Below, piece by piece: positions 45,038 to 54,363 of a stretch of DNA of 64,000 nt. The notes below the pieces were generated by a model, which was not told the DNA's origin, ran no database searches, and saw only the letters and a program-made list of their open reading frames with translations. Source of the DNA: Bacillus sp. T3 (lineage in GTDB: Bacteria; Bacillota; Bacilli; Bacillales; Cytobacillaceae); contig NZ_CP137761.1 in assembly GCF_033449965.1 (NCBI RefSeq), positions 4,402,001 to 4,466,000 of the forward strand, in the 5' to 3' direction. Position numbers and translations under genes: made by a program. Each line of letters begins with the position of its first letter. The first letter of the stretch is position 1.

Positions 45038-45082
45038 TAACACTTTAAAGCGATGGGGGACTGTCCCCCATCGCTTTAAAAA
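45038..45082. repeat. GGGGACTGTCCCC-family palindrome, copy 5
   Basis: TTTAAAGCGATGG, GGGACTGTCCC and CCATCGCTTTAAA form a perfect palindrome in the gap between aceA and the yueI-like gene. In this copy no gene uses it for a stop codon. Confidence 0.92.
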
Positions 45083-45094
45083 TTTTATGCTTTC

Positions 45095-45134
45095 AAAAAA
45101 AAATCCTTCTCCCCATTAACGGAGAGAAGGAACA
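45095..45134 (-). terminator. Terminator of aceA
   Basis: On the minus strand, TCCTTCTCTCC and GGGGAGAAGGA form an 11-bp stem followed by U9 (A9 at 45095-45103). It lies about 75 bases after the aceA stop codon. Confidence 0.85.
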
Positions 45135-45206
45135 TATAGGAGAAATAGGAGTAAAAATCACAAGGTAAAAATCACAAGGCAAAGAATAAACTAAACGATT
45201 TAAGTA

Positions 45207-46490
45207 TTACTTCGTTGCTTGGAATTGTTCTTCTTCAGTTGAGCCTTTAAGAGCTGTAGTAGAAGAAGTACCACCAGAAACGATCATAGAAACTTGGTCG
45301 AAGTAACCAGTTCCAACTTCGCGTTGGTGACGAGTAGCTGTGTAGCCATCTTTCTCGCTTGCAAACTCAGCTTGTTGAAGCTCAGAGTATGCAGCCATAC
45401 CGCGATCTTTGTAACCTAACGCAAGGTTGAACATGCTGTGGTTTAATGCATGGAAACCTGCAAGTGTAACGAATTGGAATTTGTAACCCATTTTTCCAAG
45501 TTCGATTTGGAATTTAGCAATTGTTTCATCATCAAGCTTAGCTTTCCAGTTAAATGATGGTGAGCAGTTGTAAGCAAGTAATTTGCCAGGGAATTGCGCA
45601 TGGATTGCATCAGCAAATTGCTTTGCTTCCTCAAGATTTGGCTCAGAAGTTTCACACCAGATCATATCAGCGTATGGAGCATAAGCAAGACCACGTGCGA
45701 TTGCTTGGTCAATACCAGCTTTAGTGCGGAAGAAACCTTCTGGAGTCCGTTCGCCAGTGATGAAAGCTCCATCGTATTGGTCAACATCGCTAGTGATAAG
45801 GTCAGCTGCATTAGCATCTGTACGAGCGATTAATACAGTTGGAACACCCATTACGTCAGCTGCAAGACGAGCAGCAATTAAGTTTTTAACAGCCGTTTGA
45901 GTTGGAAGTAATACTTTTCCGCCTAAGTGACCGCATTTTTTCTCAGAAGAAAGTTGATCTTCAAAGTGAACGCCTGAAGCACCCGCTTCGATCATACCTT
46001 TCATTAATTCAAATACGTTTAATTGTCCGCCGAAACCAGCTTCAGCATCCGCAACGATTGGAGCGAACCAGTCAATTGAGTTGTCGCCTTCGCCGTGTGT
46101 GATTTGGTCTGCACGTTGTAATGCTTGGTTGATGCGTTTAACAACAGCTGGAACGCTGTTTGCTGGGTATAAGCTTTGGTCAGGATACATGTTACCAGAA
46201 AGGTTAGCATCCGCTGCTACTTGCCATCCGCTCAAGTAGATTGCTTTAAGACCAGCTTTAACTTGTTGAACAGCTTGGTTACCAGTTAATGCTCCAAGTG
46301 CATTAACGAAGTCCTCTTCGTTCACAAGCTTCCAAAGTTTTTCAGATCCACGACGAGCTAAAGTGTACTCGATATCGATTGAACCACGTAGTTTTAGAAC
46401 TTCCTCAGCAGTATAAGGTCTAGTAACACCTTTCCAGCGTGCATCTAGTTCCCAGCTTTCTTGTAATTGTTTTGCTCTTTCGTTTGTCAT
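45207..46490 (-). CDS. aceA: Isocitrate lyase AceA
   Basis: 427 residues, intact. The catalytic signature KKCGHLGGKVL is near residue 188, with FAPIVADAEAGFGGQLNVFE ahead (metal-binding Asp) and YNCSPSFNW later. The frame is highly biased towards common codons. ATG 46490 follows AAAGGAGGA. It splits isocitrate into glyoxylate and succinate, for growth on acetate or fatty acids. Malate synthase is not adjacent. A 270-base leader with a stem-loop and two Spo0A-type boxes upstream suggests regulated expression. The nearby acetate:CoA-transferase (23379) would feed the same pathway. Confidence 0.97.
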   Translation of the reverse strand: MTNERAKQLQESWELDARWKGVTRPYTAEEVLKLRGSIDIEYTLARRGSEKLWKLVNEEDFVNALGALTGNQAVQQVKAGLKAIYLSGWQVAADANLSGNMYPDQSLYPANSVPAVVKRINQALQRADQITHGEGDNSIDWFAPIVADAEAGFGGQLNVFELMKGMIEAGASGVHFEDQLSSEKKCGHLGGKVLLPTQTAVKNLIAARLAADVMGVPTVLIARTDANAADLITSDVDQYDGAFITGERTPEGFFRTKAGIDQAIARGLAYAPYADMIWCETSEPNLEEAKQFADAIHAQFPGKLLAYNCSPSFNWKAKLDDETIAKFQIELGKMGYKFQFVTLAGFHALNHSMFNLALGYKDRGMAAYSELQQAEFASEKDGYTATRHQREVGTGYFDQVSMIVSGGTSSTTALKGSTEEEQFQATK

Positions 46491-46598
46491 GATTAAATCC
46501 TCCTTTGTTTTAAATACCCCTTTGTTTGTAAAACCTAGTAAACTATTAATCTTAAGATTTCACATATGAAAAATGAGAAATCTAACAAGACTTATTAA

Positions 46599-46775
46599 GA
46601 GTGTGATGGTCGAAAGCAAAGCCCTCCCAAATGGTCATCTGAACATCCGCTCAATCCACACTCAAAAATACTGTTCGATCATCCTTCAATGCTTGAAGCC
46701 TTGATTTCTCAATACTTCTATTCATAACTTTTCAAATGTTATAACACAGTGAATTCTTGATCTGTTTGTATTATA
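46599..46775 (-). promoter_or_regulatory. aceA promoter and long leader
   Basis: A minus-strand TATAAT at 46770-46775 is the best -10 in the 486-base gap, giving a leader of about 270 bases. GAGTGTG (46657-46663 on this strand) and CACACTC (46599-46605) bound a 65-base stem-loop in it. The remainder of the leader carries no ORF with a ribosome site. Confidence 0.4.
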
Positions 46776-46828
46776 TAACAGGATTTTTAGAAATGGAACC
46801 TCTTTTATTAGATTTTTCTGAATTTGTT

Positions 46829-46856
46829 TTCGACAAAATATTCTAAAGATTCGACA
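46829..46856 (-). promoter_or_regulatory. Two Spo0A-box-like sites upstream of aceA
   Basis: TTCGACA occurs at 46829-46835 and 46850-46856, same orientation, starts 21 bases apart (two helical turns). Each is the exact complement of the 0A box TGTCGAA. They lie 55-80 bases upstream of the proposed aceA -10 box. Confidence 0.45.
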
Positions 46857-46908
46857 CATTAACCAAGGCAGTTTTATTCATACATAAAGCAGTTTTTCTT
46901 TGATTAAA

Positions 46909-46944
46909 ATAAAAAAGATCCTATCCCTTAATGAGATAAGATCT
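46909..46944 (-). terminator. Terminator of the P5C dehydrogenase gene
   Basis: On the minus strand AGATCTTATC and GATAGGATCT form a 10-bp stem followed by U6 and a T-rich tail. It lies 33 bases after the repaired stop at 46977. Confidence 0.85.
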
Positions 46945-46976
46945 AATCTAAAAAATAAAACTCTACTAATTTATCC

Positions 46977-48525
46977 TTAAAAAAGTTCTGAGGTTGTCTT
47001 TGCTTGCATGTGGAGCAACAAGTAATCTGGACCGCCTGCCTTTGAATCCGTTCCAGACATATTAAAACCACCAAACGGCTGATACCCCACAATCGCACCG
47101 GTACAACCGCGATTAAAATAGAGATTGCCAACATGGAAATCTTCTCGTGCTTGTTCAATATGTTTCCGATTTTTAGTAATGACCGCACCTGGTTAACCCA
47201 TATTCCGTATTATTGGCCAGTTCAATCGCATGGTCGAAATCCTTTGCTTTTGAAAAACCAACGACAGGTCCAAAAATCTCTTCCTGCATTAACCGAGCTT
47301 TTGGATCTAAGTCTGCAAAAACAGTAGGCTTTATGAAGAAGCCCTTTGAGCTGTCTCCAATTCCCCCTGCCACGAGTCTTCCTTCCTTCTTCCCAATTTC
47401 AATATATTCTATGATTTTATTAAATGCATTCTCATCGATAACTGGCCCCATAAAAGTATGAAAATCTTCAGGATTACCGACCGATAATTGATTGGTCAGC
47501 TCCACAACTCGGTTAAGGACAGTATCATAGATGTCCTCAACAACAATCGCTCGTGAGCATGCAGAGCATTTTTGGCCAGCAAAACCGAACGATGAAGCTA
47601 CAATCGATTGTGCTGCTAATTCTATATCTGCCTCACTGTCGACCACTATCGTATCTTTACCGCCCATTTCCGCAATGACCCGTTTTAACCAAATTTGCCC
47701 ATCATTTAAGACAGATGCTCTTTGATTTATCCGTAGCCCAACATCTCTTGAGCCAGTAAAACTAATAAATCGGGTATCTTTATGGTCAACCAAATAGTCA
47801 CCCACCTCAGCACCACTTCCAGGGACAAAATTAAGAACGCCCTTTGGAAGTCCTGCAAGCTCCATTACCTCCACGAATTTAGCAGCCACAACAGGTGTCG
47901 TCGATGCAGGCTTCAACAAGACAGTATTTCCTGCAACAATAGCTGCGACAGTTGTACCAGCCATAATCGCCAATGGGAAATTCCATGGAGAAATAATAAT
48001 TCCAACACCCAATGGGATGTAGTCATATCGATTATATTCGTTCGGACGGCTAGCTACCGGTACTCCATCTTTGATTCGGATCATTTGTCGTCCGTAAAAT
48101 TCAAGAAAATCAATTGCTTCTGCTGTATCTGCATCCGCTTCTCGCCAGGGCTTGCCTGCCTCCTTGGTCAGTAGTGCAGAGAATTCATGCTTTCGGCGCC
48201 GTAAAATGGCTGCAGCTTTAAATAGGACATCCGCTCTCATTTCAGGCTTTGACTTGCGCCACGATTTAAATGTATCAACTGCTACTTTCATCGCTTTTTC
48301 CGCAAGCTCACGGTTTGTTTTGGAAACTCGTCCGATAACCTCTTGTTTGTTCGCTGGATTATAGGATACAATTTTCTCTTCCGTTGAAATGTATTCGCCC
48401 CCAATAATTAATGGATAATCCTGCCCTAAATAGCTGCCGACTGTCTGTAAACCTTGAAAATATGCCTCTTGATTTTCCTTATTCGTAAAATCTGTAAAAG
48501 GCTCATGTTTGTAAGGTTGTACCAT
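46977..48525 (-). CDS. rocA: L-glutamate gamma-semialdehyde (P5C) dehydrogenase; frameshifted near the 3' end
   Basis: About 515 residues when repaired, the RocA/PutC length. MVQPYKHEPFTDFTNKENQE starts the protein. ALDH motifs: IISPWNFPLAIMAGTTVAAIV, FTGSRDVGLRI, VIAEMGGKDTIVVDSEAD (Glu) and SSFGFAGQKCSACSRAIV with the catalytic Cys. After 'NNTEYGLT' one extra base (47190-47193) breaks the frame; the next frame reads GAVITKNRKHIEQAREDFHV, NLYFNRGCTGAIVG, QPFGGFNMSGTDSKAGG to TAA 46977. It oxidises P5C to glutamate in proline/arginine breakdown. Confidence 0.92.
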
Positions 48526-48618
48526 TTTACCGCCTCCTATTTTAGCTGAATTCTCTCTTATTCTATCATTACTCTTACAAACCGCTCAAATATGGCCATA
48601 ATTTATTTATAATGACTG

Positions 48619-48765
48619 GCTTAGATTTTGATTTCCGCTCCAGGCACTCAGCGCCGCGCGGGGCGGTCCGGGAGCCTCCTCCCATGCGGCAGCATTTTCG
48701 AGGAGTCTCGCGCCTTCCGCTCCAATCAACAGTATATTTACAATCAACAACAATCTTTAACACGC
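48619..48765. repeat. Type-1 GC-rich imperfect palindromic repeat
   Basis: GATTTTGATTTCCGCTCCAGG, GCGGGGCGGTCCGGGAGCC, GAGGAGTCTCGCGCCTTCC and GCTCCAATCAACAG match the other type-1 copies; the last part is ATCAACAACAATCTTTAACAC. It fills most of the 313-base gap between rocA and camS; the remainder is a terminator and AT-rich DNA. Confidence 0.85.
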
Positions 48766-48768
48766 ACA

Positions 48769-48808
48769 CAAAAAGAAGGCAAACCCAACTCGGTCTGCCT
48801 TCCATTTT
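48769..48808. terminator. Terminator of the camS-ligA-pcrA operon
   Basis: GAAGGCAAACC and GGTCTGCCTTC form an 11-bp stem with one mismatch, flanked by A4 and T5. On the minus strand it lies about 30 bases after the camS stop codon. Confidence 0.78.
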
Positions 48809-48838
48809 TATGCTAAGAGTATCATTTTTATGCACTAT

Positions 48839-50011
48839 TTACTGATAAATATGGACAATTGGTTCGTTTTGATCCGCCTTGCGGATGATCAGCGCCTCAG
48901 GACCATTTACAGATGTAATCGAAACCTGCACCGTTACATAATTTGGAAAATGATCCATTACAAGTCCCGTTACATATTGCGTAAAACCAACGCCTTCTGC
49001 TTTTCCGTAAAATTGAATCGGAATGCTAATTGATAATTCATTCAGCTGGTTTCCAACATAAAATGCTTTGCCGATTACCCCATTAAAGTTAGGAAAATAC
49101 GCTTCTACATCCTGCTTAAAGTTTTGGAAGAACGTCACATCATCTCGATGATCCTTCGTCGCTTCCTCTGAAGGGAACAAGTAATAATTTTCATCGATTG
49201 ATTGCCAGCTACCTAGAGAGTTACTTCCCTTTGAGACATTTGCATAAGCGAAGAAATTCCCAGGTACAACAGAGGAAATGGCTTCTTGCTCAAATAGCGC
49301 AATGGTAACAGGTACTTCCTCAAGACCCTCAACACCGCGGATTCTCTTTGCCACCTCAGCAGCAATTTCTTTTCCCTTTCGCTCTAACTCTTCATGGGGG
49401 ATTTTTCGTTCATAAGTCGCCCCATATTGAACCGTTTGGTAATAGTAAACTGAATTCAATGCAAGACCAAGTACGACCCCACCAAGTCGAACCTTGCCAT
49501 CGTCATCCTTAATTAAATAATTATGCTCTAAAATATGAGCTAAATAAATCGGATTTTTTTCGTTTCGCTCTTTAATATCACCGACTCCATCATCTAGTGG
49601 ATTTAACCCGATATTTTCTGTTTCCTTTAGTCCTTCAGCTGCTAGCTGTTCCGGAGTAAATTGTCGATTTAACCATAGACCAACCGTCTTTTTCTTTAAA
49701 TATTGGCCTTCCTGGAACAAATACTTATCAGGGTCAAAATCCTTCAATGCGACCCGCATTAATCCAGTCTCAAACTCATTAATATCATATCGTGTATTAA
49801 GATTATTCACCACTAGCCCACGTGCTTCCCCGGGTTTGAACGGCAAGATCGTTCGATAATATTGATCAGAGATTTGATATTTTGGAATAATTGCTTCTTC
49901 TTTTGAGTCATCCTTGCTATTTTGAACTACTTCTTCTTGTTTTTTAAAATTAGGAGCACAAGCAGTCAGCAATAGAATGAGAGATAAAGCAACCATTGCT
50001 AGTTTTTTCAT
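48839..50011 (-). CDS. camS: CamS-family lipoprotein (YerH)
   Basis: 390 residues with a lipoprotein signal: KKLAMVALSLILLLTACAPN, lipobox LLTAC. CamS-family blocks: QISDQYYRTILPFKPGEARGL, NRQFTPEQLAAEGLKETENIG and VYYYQTVQYGATYER. Homologues in Enterococcus and Staphylococcus release peptide pheromones from their signal peptide; in Bacillus (YerH) the role is unknown. It lies 13 bases after ligA, last in the pcrB-pcrA-ligA-camS series, as in B. subtilis. The frame is intact. Confidence 0.9.
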   Translation of the reverse strand: MKKLAMVALSLILLLTACAPNFKKQEEVVQNSKDDSKEEAIIPKYQISDQYYRTILPFKPGEARGLVVNNLNTRYDINEFETGLMRVALKDFDPDKYLFQEGQYLKKKTVGLWLNRQFTPEQLAAEGLKETENIGLNPLDDGVGDIKERNEKNPIYLAHILEHNYLIKDDDGKVRLGGVVLGLALNSVYYYQTVQYGATYERKIPHEELERKGKEIAAEVAKRIRGVEGLEEVPVTIALFEQEAISSVVPGNFFAYANVSKGSNSLGSWQSIDENYYLFPSEEATKDHRDDVTFFQNFKQDVEAYFPNFNGVIGKAFYVGNQLNELSISIPIQFYGKAEGVGFTQYVTGLVMDHFPNYVTVQVSITSVNGPEALIIRKADQNEPIVHIYQ

Positions 50012-50024
50012 GGGTTTCCCTCTC

Positions 50025-52032
50025 TTACTTATTTAATTCTTCCAACATTCTCGCTTCATCCCAAATCTCGATGCCCAATTCCTCAGCCTTTGATAATTTT
50101 GAGCCAGCATCCTCACCTGCAATGACAAGATCAGTTTTTTTGCTTACACTGCCGGCTACATTTCCACCAAGAGATTCAATTTTTTCCTTTGCTTCATTTC
50201 GATTTAACCTTTCAAGCTTTCCTGTTAAAACGATTGTCTTTCCTGCAAATATGGAGGAAGAAGCTTCAGCCGCAACACGTTTAGGTCCCTTGTAGGTCAT
50301 GTTCACAGAAGCAGCTGCTAATTCTTGTAACAGTTCCTTTACTTCATCCTGATTAAAATACGTGACAACAGAATCAGCCATTTTATCGCCAATTTCATTT
50401 ATTGCCTTTAGTTCCTCATTGGATGCTAAAGCAAGATTGCCCATTGTTTCGAATTCTTGAGCAAGTGTTTTTGCTGCTTTTGCTCCAACATGGCGAATTC
50501 CTAGGCCAAACAACAGCTTTTCAAGTGAATTATCCTTCGACGACTCAATTGCTGCTAACATTTTTTGAATTGATTTTTCACCCATGCGTTCTAAACCAAT
50601 AAGCTGATCACGTGAGAGCTTATAAATATCCGCAACATCATGAATGAGGTTTTCTGCAAATAATTGACTGATAACCTTTTCACCTAAACCCTCGATATTC
50701 ATTGCGTTTCGAGATACAAAATGGATAAGACCCTCTCTTATTTGTGCAGGGCATTTCGGATTAATACAACGAAGTGCTACTTCATCCTCAAACCGTACCA
50801 AATCACTTTCACATTCTGGACAGTGTGTCGGCATGACAAACACCTGCTCCAAACCGGTACGGCGTTCTACTAACACATTCACAACCTCAGGAATAATGTC
50901 ACCTGCTTTTTTAACAACCACCTGGTCACCAAGGCGGATATCCTTCTCCCGAATTAAATCCTCGTTATGCAAGGAGGCACGCTGCACCGTCGTCCCAGCG
51001 ACACGCACCGGCTCTCAGAATCGCCGTTGGTGTAATCACGCCAGTTCGCCCAACATTCAGCTCAATATCCTTTAACGTTGTGACAACTTCTTCTGCCGGA
51101 AATTTGTAAGCAATGGCCCAGCGTGGACTTTTGGCCGTCGTTCCTAATACTTCTTGCTGCTCAAGCGAATCCACCTTTATCACGATACCGTCGATTTCAT
51201 ACGGTAGGTTCGGTCTTTTTTCAACCCATCCTTCAACAAAATCAATAACCGCTTCAATATCGCCGCATTTTTTCCGCTCCTGATTAGTCTTAAACCCAAG
51301 TGAATCAAGCTGGTCTAGTCCTTCACTATGCGAGGCAACCCCTAATTGCTCGGCTCCAGCTATTCCATATAAAAAGACATCTAAATTTCGCGATGCTGCG
51401 ATTTTTGGATCTAACTGGCGTAATGAACCAGCAGCCGCATTCCGTGGATTGGCAAACGGCTCTTCTTCTCGTTCTGCTCGAATTTTGTTTAATGCTTCAA
51501 AGGAGCGCTTTGGCATATACGCCTCACCACGCACTTCAAGGGTAACAGCCTCCTTTAATCGAAGTGGAATGGAGCCAATGGTTTTAAGGTTGGCCGTAAT
51601 ATCTTCACCAATAGAACCATCGCCCCTCGTTGCCCCTTGAACAAAGATTCCATCTTGATAATAAAGCGATACAGCCAAGCCGTCGATTTTCAACTCACAT
51701 ACATAGGAAAAATCATCGCCAACAATTTGACGGATTCTCCGATCAAAATCACGTAAATCCTGGGCACCAAAAGCATTTCCTAAGCTTAGCATCGGTACAC
51801 GATGGACTACCTTTGAAAACATTTCTAGTACTTCTCCACCCACTCTTTGCGACGGGGAGTCTGCACTCTTCAGCTCAGGATAGTGTGTCTCAAGCTCAAT
51901 TAATTCCTGCATGAGCCTATCATATTCAGCATCTGGAACGGTAGGACGATCCAACACATAATACTCGTAATTGTATTCGTTTAATAATGTATGCAGCTCG
52001 TTAACACGTTTTTTTTCGTTTTGAAGGTCCAT
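50025..52032 (-). CDS. ligA: NAD+-dependent DNA ligase LigA; frameshifted in this assembly
   Basis: ATG 52032 (MDLQNEKKRVNELHTLLNEYN). Domains in order: Ia, adenylation with Lys in YVCELKIDGLAVSLYYQDG near residue 115, OB fold, Zn finger (CPECESDLVR, ALRCINPKCPAQI), HhH domain and C-terminal BRCT (IFAGKTIVLTGKLERLNRNEA). After 'ITPTAIL' an extra base near 51011-51019 breaks the frame; it continues EPVRVAGTTVQRASLHNEDL. About 668 residues. LigA is essential for replication, so this break is almost certainly an assembly error. It is 16 bases downstream of pcrA. Confidence 0.95.
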
Positions 52033-52048
52033 AAACGCAGCCCTTTCT

Positions 52049-54265
52049 CTATGCTTTTTTGATCGGTGCAAATTTAGCTAACAAACGTTTAATTCCTACT
52101 GGGCTTGGAAAGGCGATATCTAATTCCATTCCTTCTCCTTCACCCTTCACACTTACTACTGTGCCAATTCCCCATTTACCGTGCGAAGCTTTATCACCAA
52201 CACGCCAGGAAACACTATCTCCACCAGATGCCGTCGGTGCCACATTCGGGCGCATAACAATTTTTCGCTGTGGTTGCTTCGCAAAAGATTGAAATGAAGA
52301 AATAGATTTACGTTCTGGTTCGATGCCTTCAATTAAATCCTCTGGGATTTCCTTTATAAATCTAGAAGGAGCATTCGAATTGGTGCGACCAAATAATGTT
52401 CGCATTTGCGCATTCGTAATAAACAATTGCTCCTCGGCACGGGTGATCCCAACATAGGCAAGACGGCGCTCCTCCTCCATTTCCGCTTCCTCTTGAAGCG
52501 AACGGCTATGCGGAAACACACCTTCCTCTAAGCCCATTAGGAAGACAACTGGATATTCTAAACCCTTGGCTGAATGAAGGGTCATTAATGTGACGGTATC
52601 CACTTTCTTTTGTCCCTCATCATCCAGACTATCAATATCCGCCACTAAAGCAAGGTCTGTTAAAAAGGCAATCAAACTCTTGTCATCATTTGAGTCTTCA
52701 AAATTCTTTGTAACGGACAATAGCTCGTCTAAGTTCTCTAGTCGGCTTTGCGACTCGAGCGATTTTTCTGCCTTCAACATCTCGCGATAGCCTGACTTAT
52801 CTAATAGTTCCTCCACTAGCTCCGTCACCGATAAAAACTCCTGCATTCTCGTATAGCCACTAACTAAATCACGGAATTCTGCTGCAGCCTTAGTCACTTT
52901 TGGACTTAATCCAATCAATTCAACCGATTCTAACGCTTGAAATAGAGAAAGGTCATGAGTTTGTGCAAACTCTGCAATTTTATCAAATGAGCTTGAGCCA
53001 ATTCCCCGCTTCGGAACATTGATCACACGTGTAAAAGCAATCTCATCATCCGGATTGGCAACAAGTTTTAAATAAGAAATGATATCCTTAATTTCTTTAC
53101 GTTCATAGAACTTAATTCCGCCTACAATCGAGTAATCTATATTTGATTTTAGTAATACTTCCTCGATGACACGGGACTGAGCATTGGTTCGATATAAAAT
53201 CGCAATATCTGAACGTTTATATTTGCTACTATCCACCAGCTCTTTGATCTTCCCAGCAACAAATTGCCCTTCACCCTTCTCGCTATCCGCACGGAAATAA
53301 GAAATTTTATTTCCATCTGGATTTTGTGTCCACAAGTTCTTAGGCTTTCGATTTAAGTTGTTCTTAATAACCTCATTTGCCGCCAACAGAATTTTCTTAG
53401 TTGAACGATAGTTCTGTTCAAGTAAAATGACCTTTGCGTTCGGATAGTCTTTTTCAAACGATAAAATGTTAGCGATATCCGCACCACGCCAACGATAAAT
53501 CGATTGGTCAGAATCTCCGACCACACAGAGATTTTTAAACCGTGAGGCAAGCTGTTTAACCAGCATATACTGAGCTCTGTTTGTATCCTGATACTCATCT
53601 ACATGAATATATTGAAACTTGCGCTGATAGTATTCAAGCACTTCAGGCACACGCTGAAATAATTGAATGGTCATCATAATCAAATCATCAAAATCTAACG
53701 CGCTATTTTTTCGCAGGCGTTTTTGATATTCTGTATAAACCTCAGCGACCTTTTGATCGAAATAACCCCCGGCATTTTTCGCGTAGCTTTCAGGGTCGAT
53801 CAGTTCGTTTTTCGCAGAACTAATGGCTCCGAGCATGGCACGTGGGTCAAATTGCTTTGGATCAATATTTTTATCCTTTAAAATCGACTTCAGCACTGAT
53901 AGCTGATCCGTTGTATCTAGAATCGTAAAGTTTCGATTAAAACCGATTCGGTCAATATCACGGCGCAAAATCCTTACACACATCGAGTGAAAGGTTGAAA
54001 TCCAAACTTCATCTGCTGCACCACCCATCAAGCTTGAAATACGCTCTCTCATTTCCTTTGCAGCTTTATTGGTAAACGTAATCGCCAAGATATTATAGGG
54101 ATTTACCCTTTTTTCCACAATTAAATAAGCAATTCGGTGCGTAAGCACTCTCGTTTTTCCACTTCCAGCGCCGGCCATAATCAGAAGGGGGCCATCTGTA
54201 GCTTTTACTGCATTTTTCTGTTCTGGGTTCATCCCATTTAACAATTTATCTGTTAAAAATTGCAT
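52049..54265 (-). CDS. pcrA: ATP-dependent DNA helicase PcrA (UvrD/Rep family)
   Basis: 738 residues, intact. Walker A is LIMAGAGSGKTRVLTHRIAYL; motif Ia AITFTNKAAKEMRERI; Walker B YIHVDEYQDTNRAQY; motif III GDSDQSIYRWRGADI; motif IV EQNYRSTKKIL; motif V VTLMTLHSAKGLEYPVVFL; motif VI VGITRAEEQLF. The C-terminal Tudor-like segment (GDKASHGKWGIGTVVSVKGEG) binds RNA polymerase. An essential 3'-5' helicase in repair and rolling-circle replication. A perfect palindrome lies about 80 bases upstream, at the pcrB stop codon. Confidence 0.97.
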   Translation of the reverse strand: MQFLTDKLLNGMNPEQKNAVKATDGPLLIMAGAGSGKTRVLTHRIAYLIVEKRVNPYNILAITFTNKAAKEMRERISSLMGGAADEVWISTFHSMCVRILRRDIDRIGFNRNFTILDTTDQLSVLKSILKDKNIDPKQFDPRAMLGAISSAKNELIDPESYAKNAGGYFDQKVAEVYTEYQKRLRKNSALDFDDLIMMTIQLFQRVPEVLEYYQRKFQYIHVDEYQDTNRAQYMLVKQLASRFKNLCVVGDSDQSIYRWRGADIANILSFEKDYPNAKVILLEQNYRSTKKILLAANEVIKNNLNRKPKNLWTQNPDGNKISYFRADSEKGEGQFVAGKIKELVDSSKYKRSDIAILYRTNAQSRVIEEVLLKSNIDYSIVGGIKFYERKEIKDIISYLKLVANPDDEIAFTRVINVPKRGIGSSSFDKIAEFAQTHDLSLFQALESVELIGLSPKVTKAAAEFRDLVSGYTRMQEFLSVTELVEELLDKSGYREMLKAEKSLESQSRLENLDELLSVTKNFEDSNDDKSLIAFLTDLALVADIDSLDDEGQKKVDTVTLMTLHSAKGLEYPVVFLMGLEEGVFPHSRSLQEEAEMEEERRLAYVGITRAEEQLFITNAQMRTLFGRTNSNAPSRFIKEIPEDLIEGIEPERKSISSFQSFAKQPQRKIVMRPNVAPTASGGDSVSWRVGDKASHGKWGIGTVVSVKGEGEGMELDIAFPSPVGIKRLLAKFAPIKKA

Positions 54266-54343
54266 CTACTATCTCACCACTCATCAATTGTTTTATTATC
54301 AGGCACTAGTAAAATTGCCTCTTATATAGTATTTCGCTCTATT

Positions 54344-54363
54344 TTAATCAAACGTTTGATTAA
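54344..54363. promoter_or_regulatory. Perfect 20-bp palindrome at the pcrB stop codon
   Basis: TTAATCAAACGTTTGATTAA contains the 18-mer also found at 44464 and 6052. It begins in the TAA stop of pcrB and lies 80 bases upstream of the pcrA start. There is no U-tract, so it is not an ordinary terminator. Confidence 0.5.

Noticed and set aside
48839..50011. A sex-pheromone plasmid-response system around camS
   Set aside because: The gene is in the conserved chromosomal ligA-pcrA neighbourhood and no conjugation gene is present.
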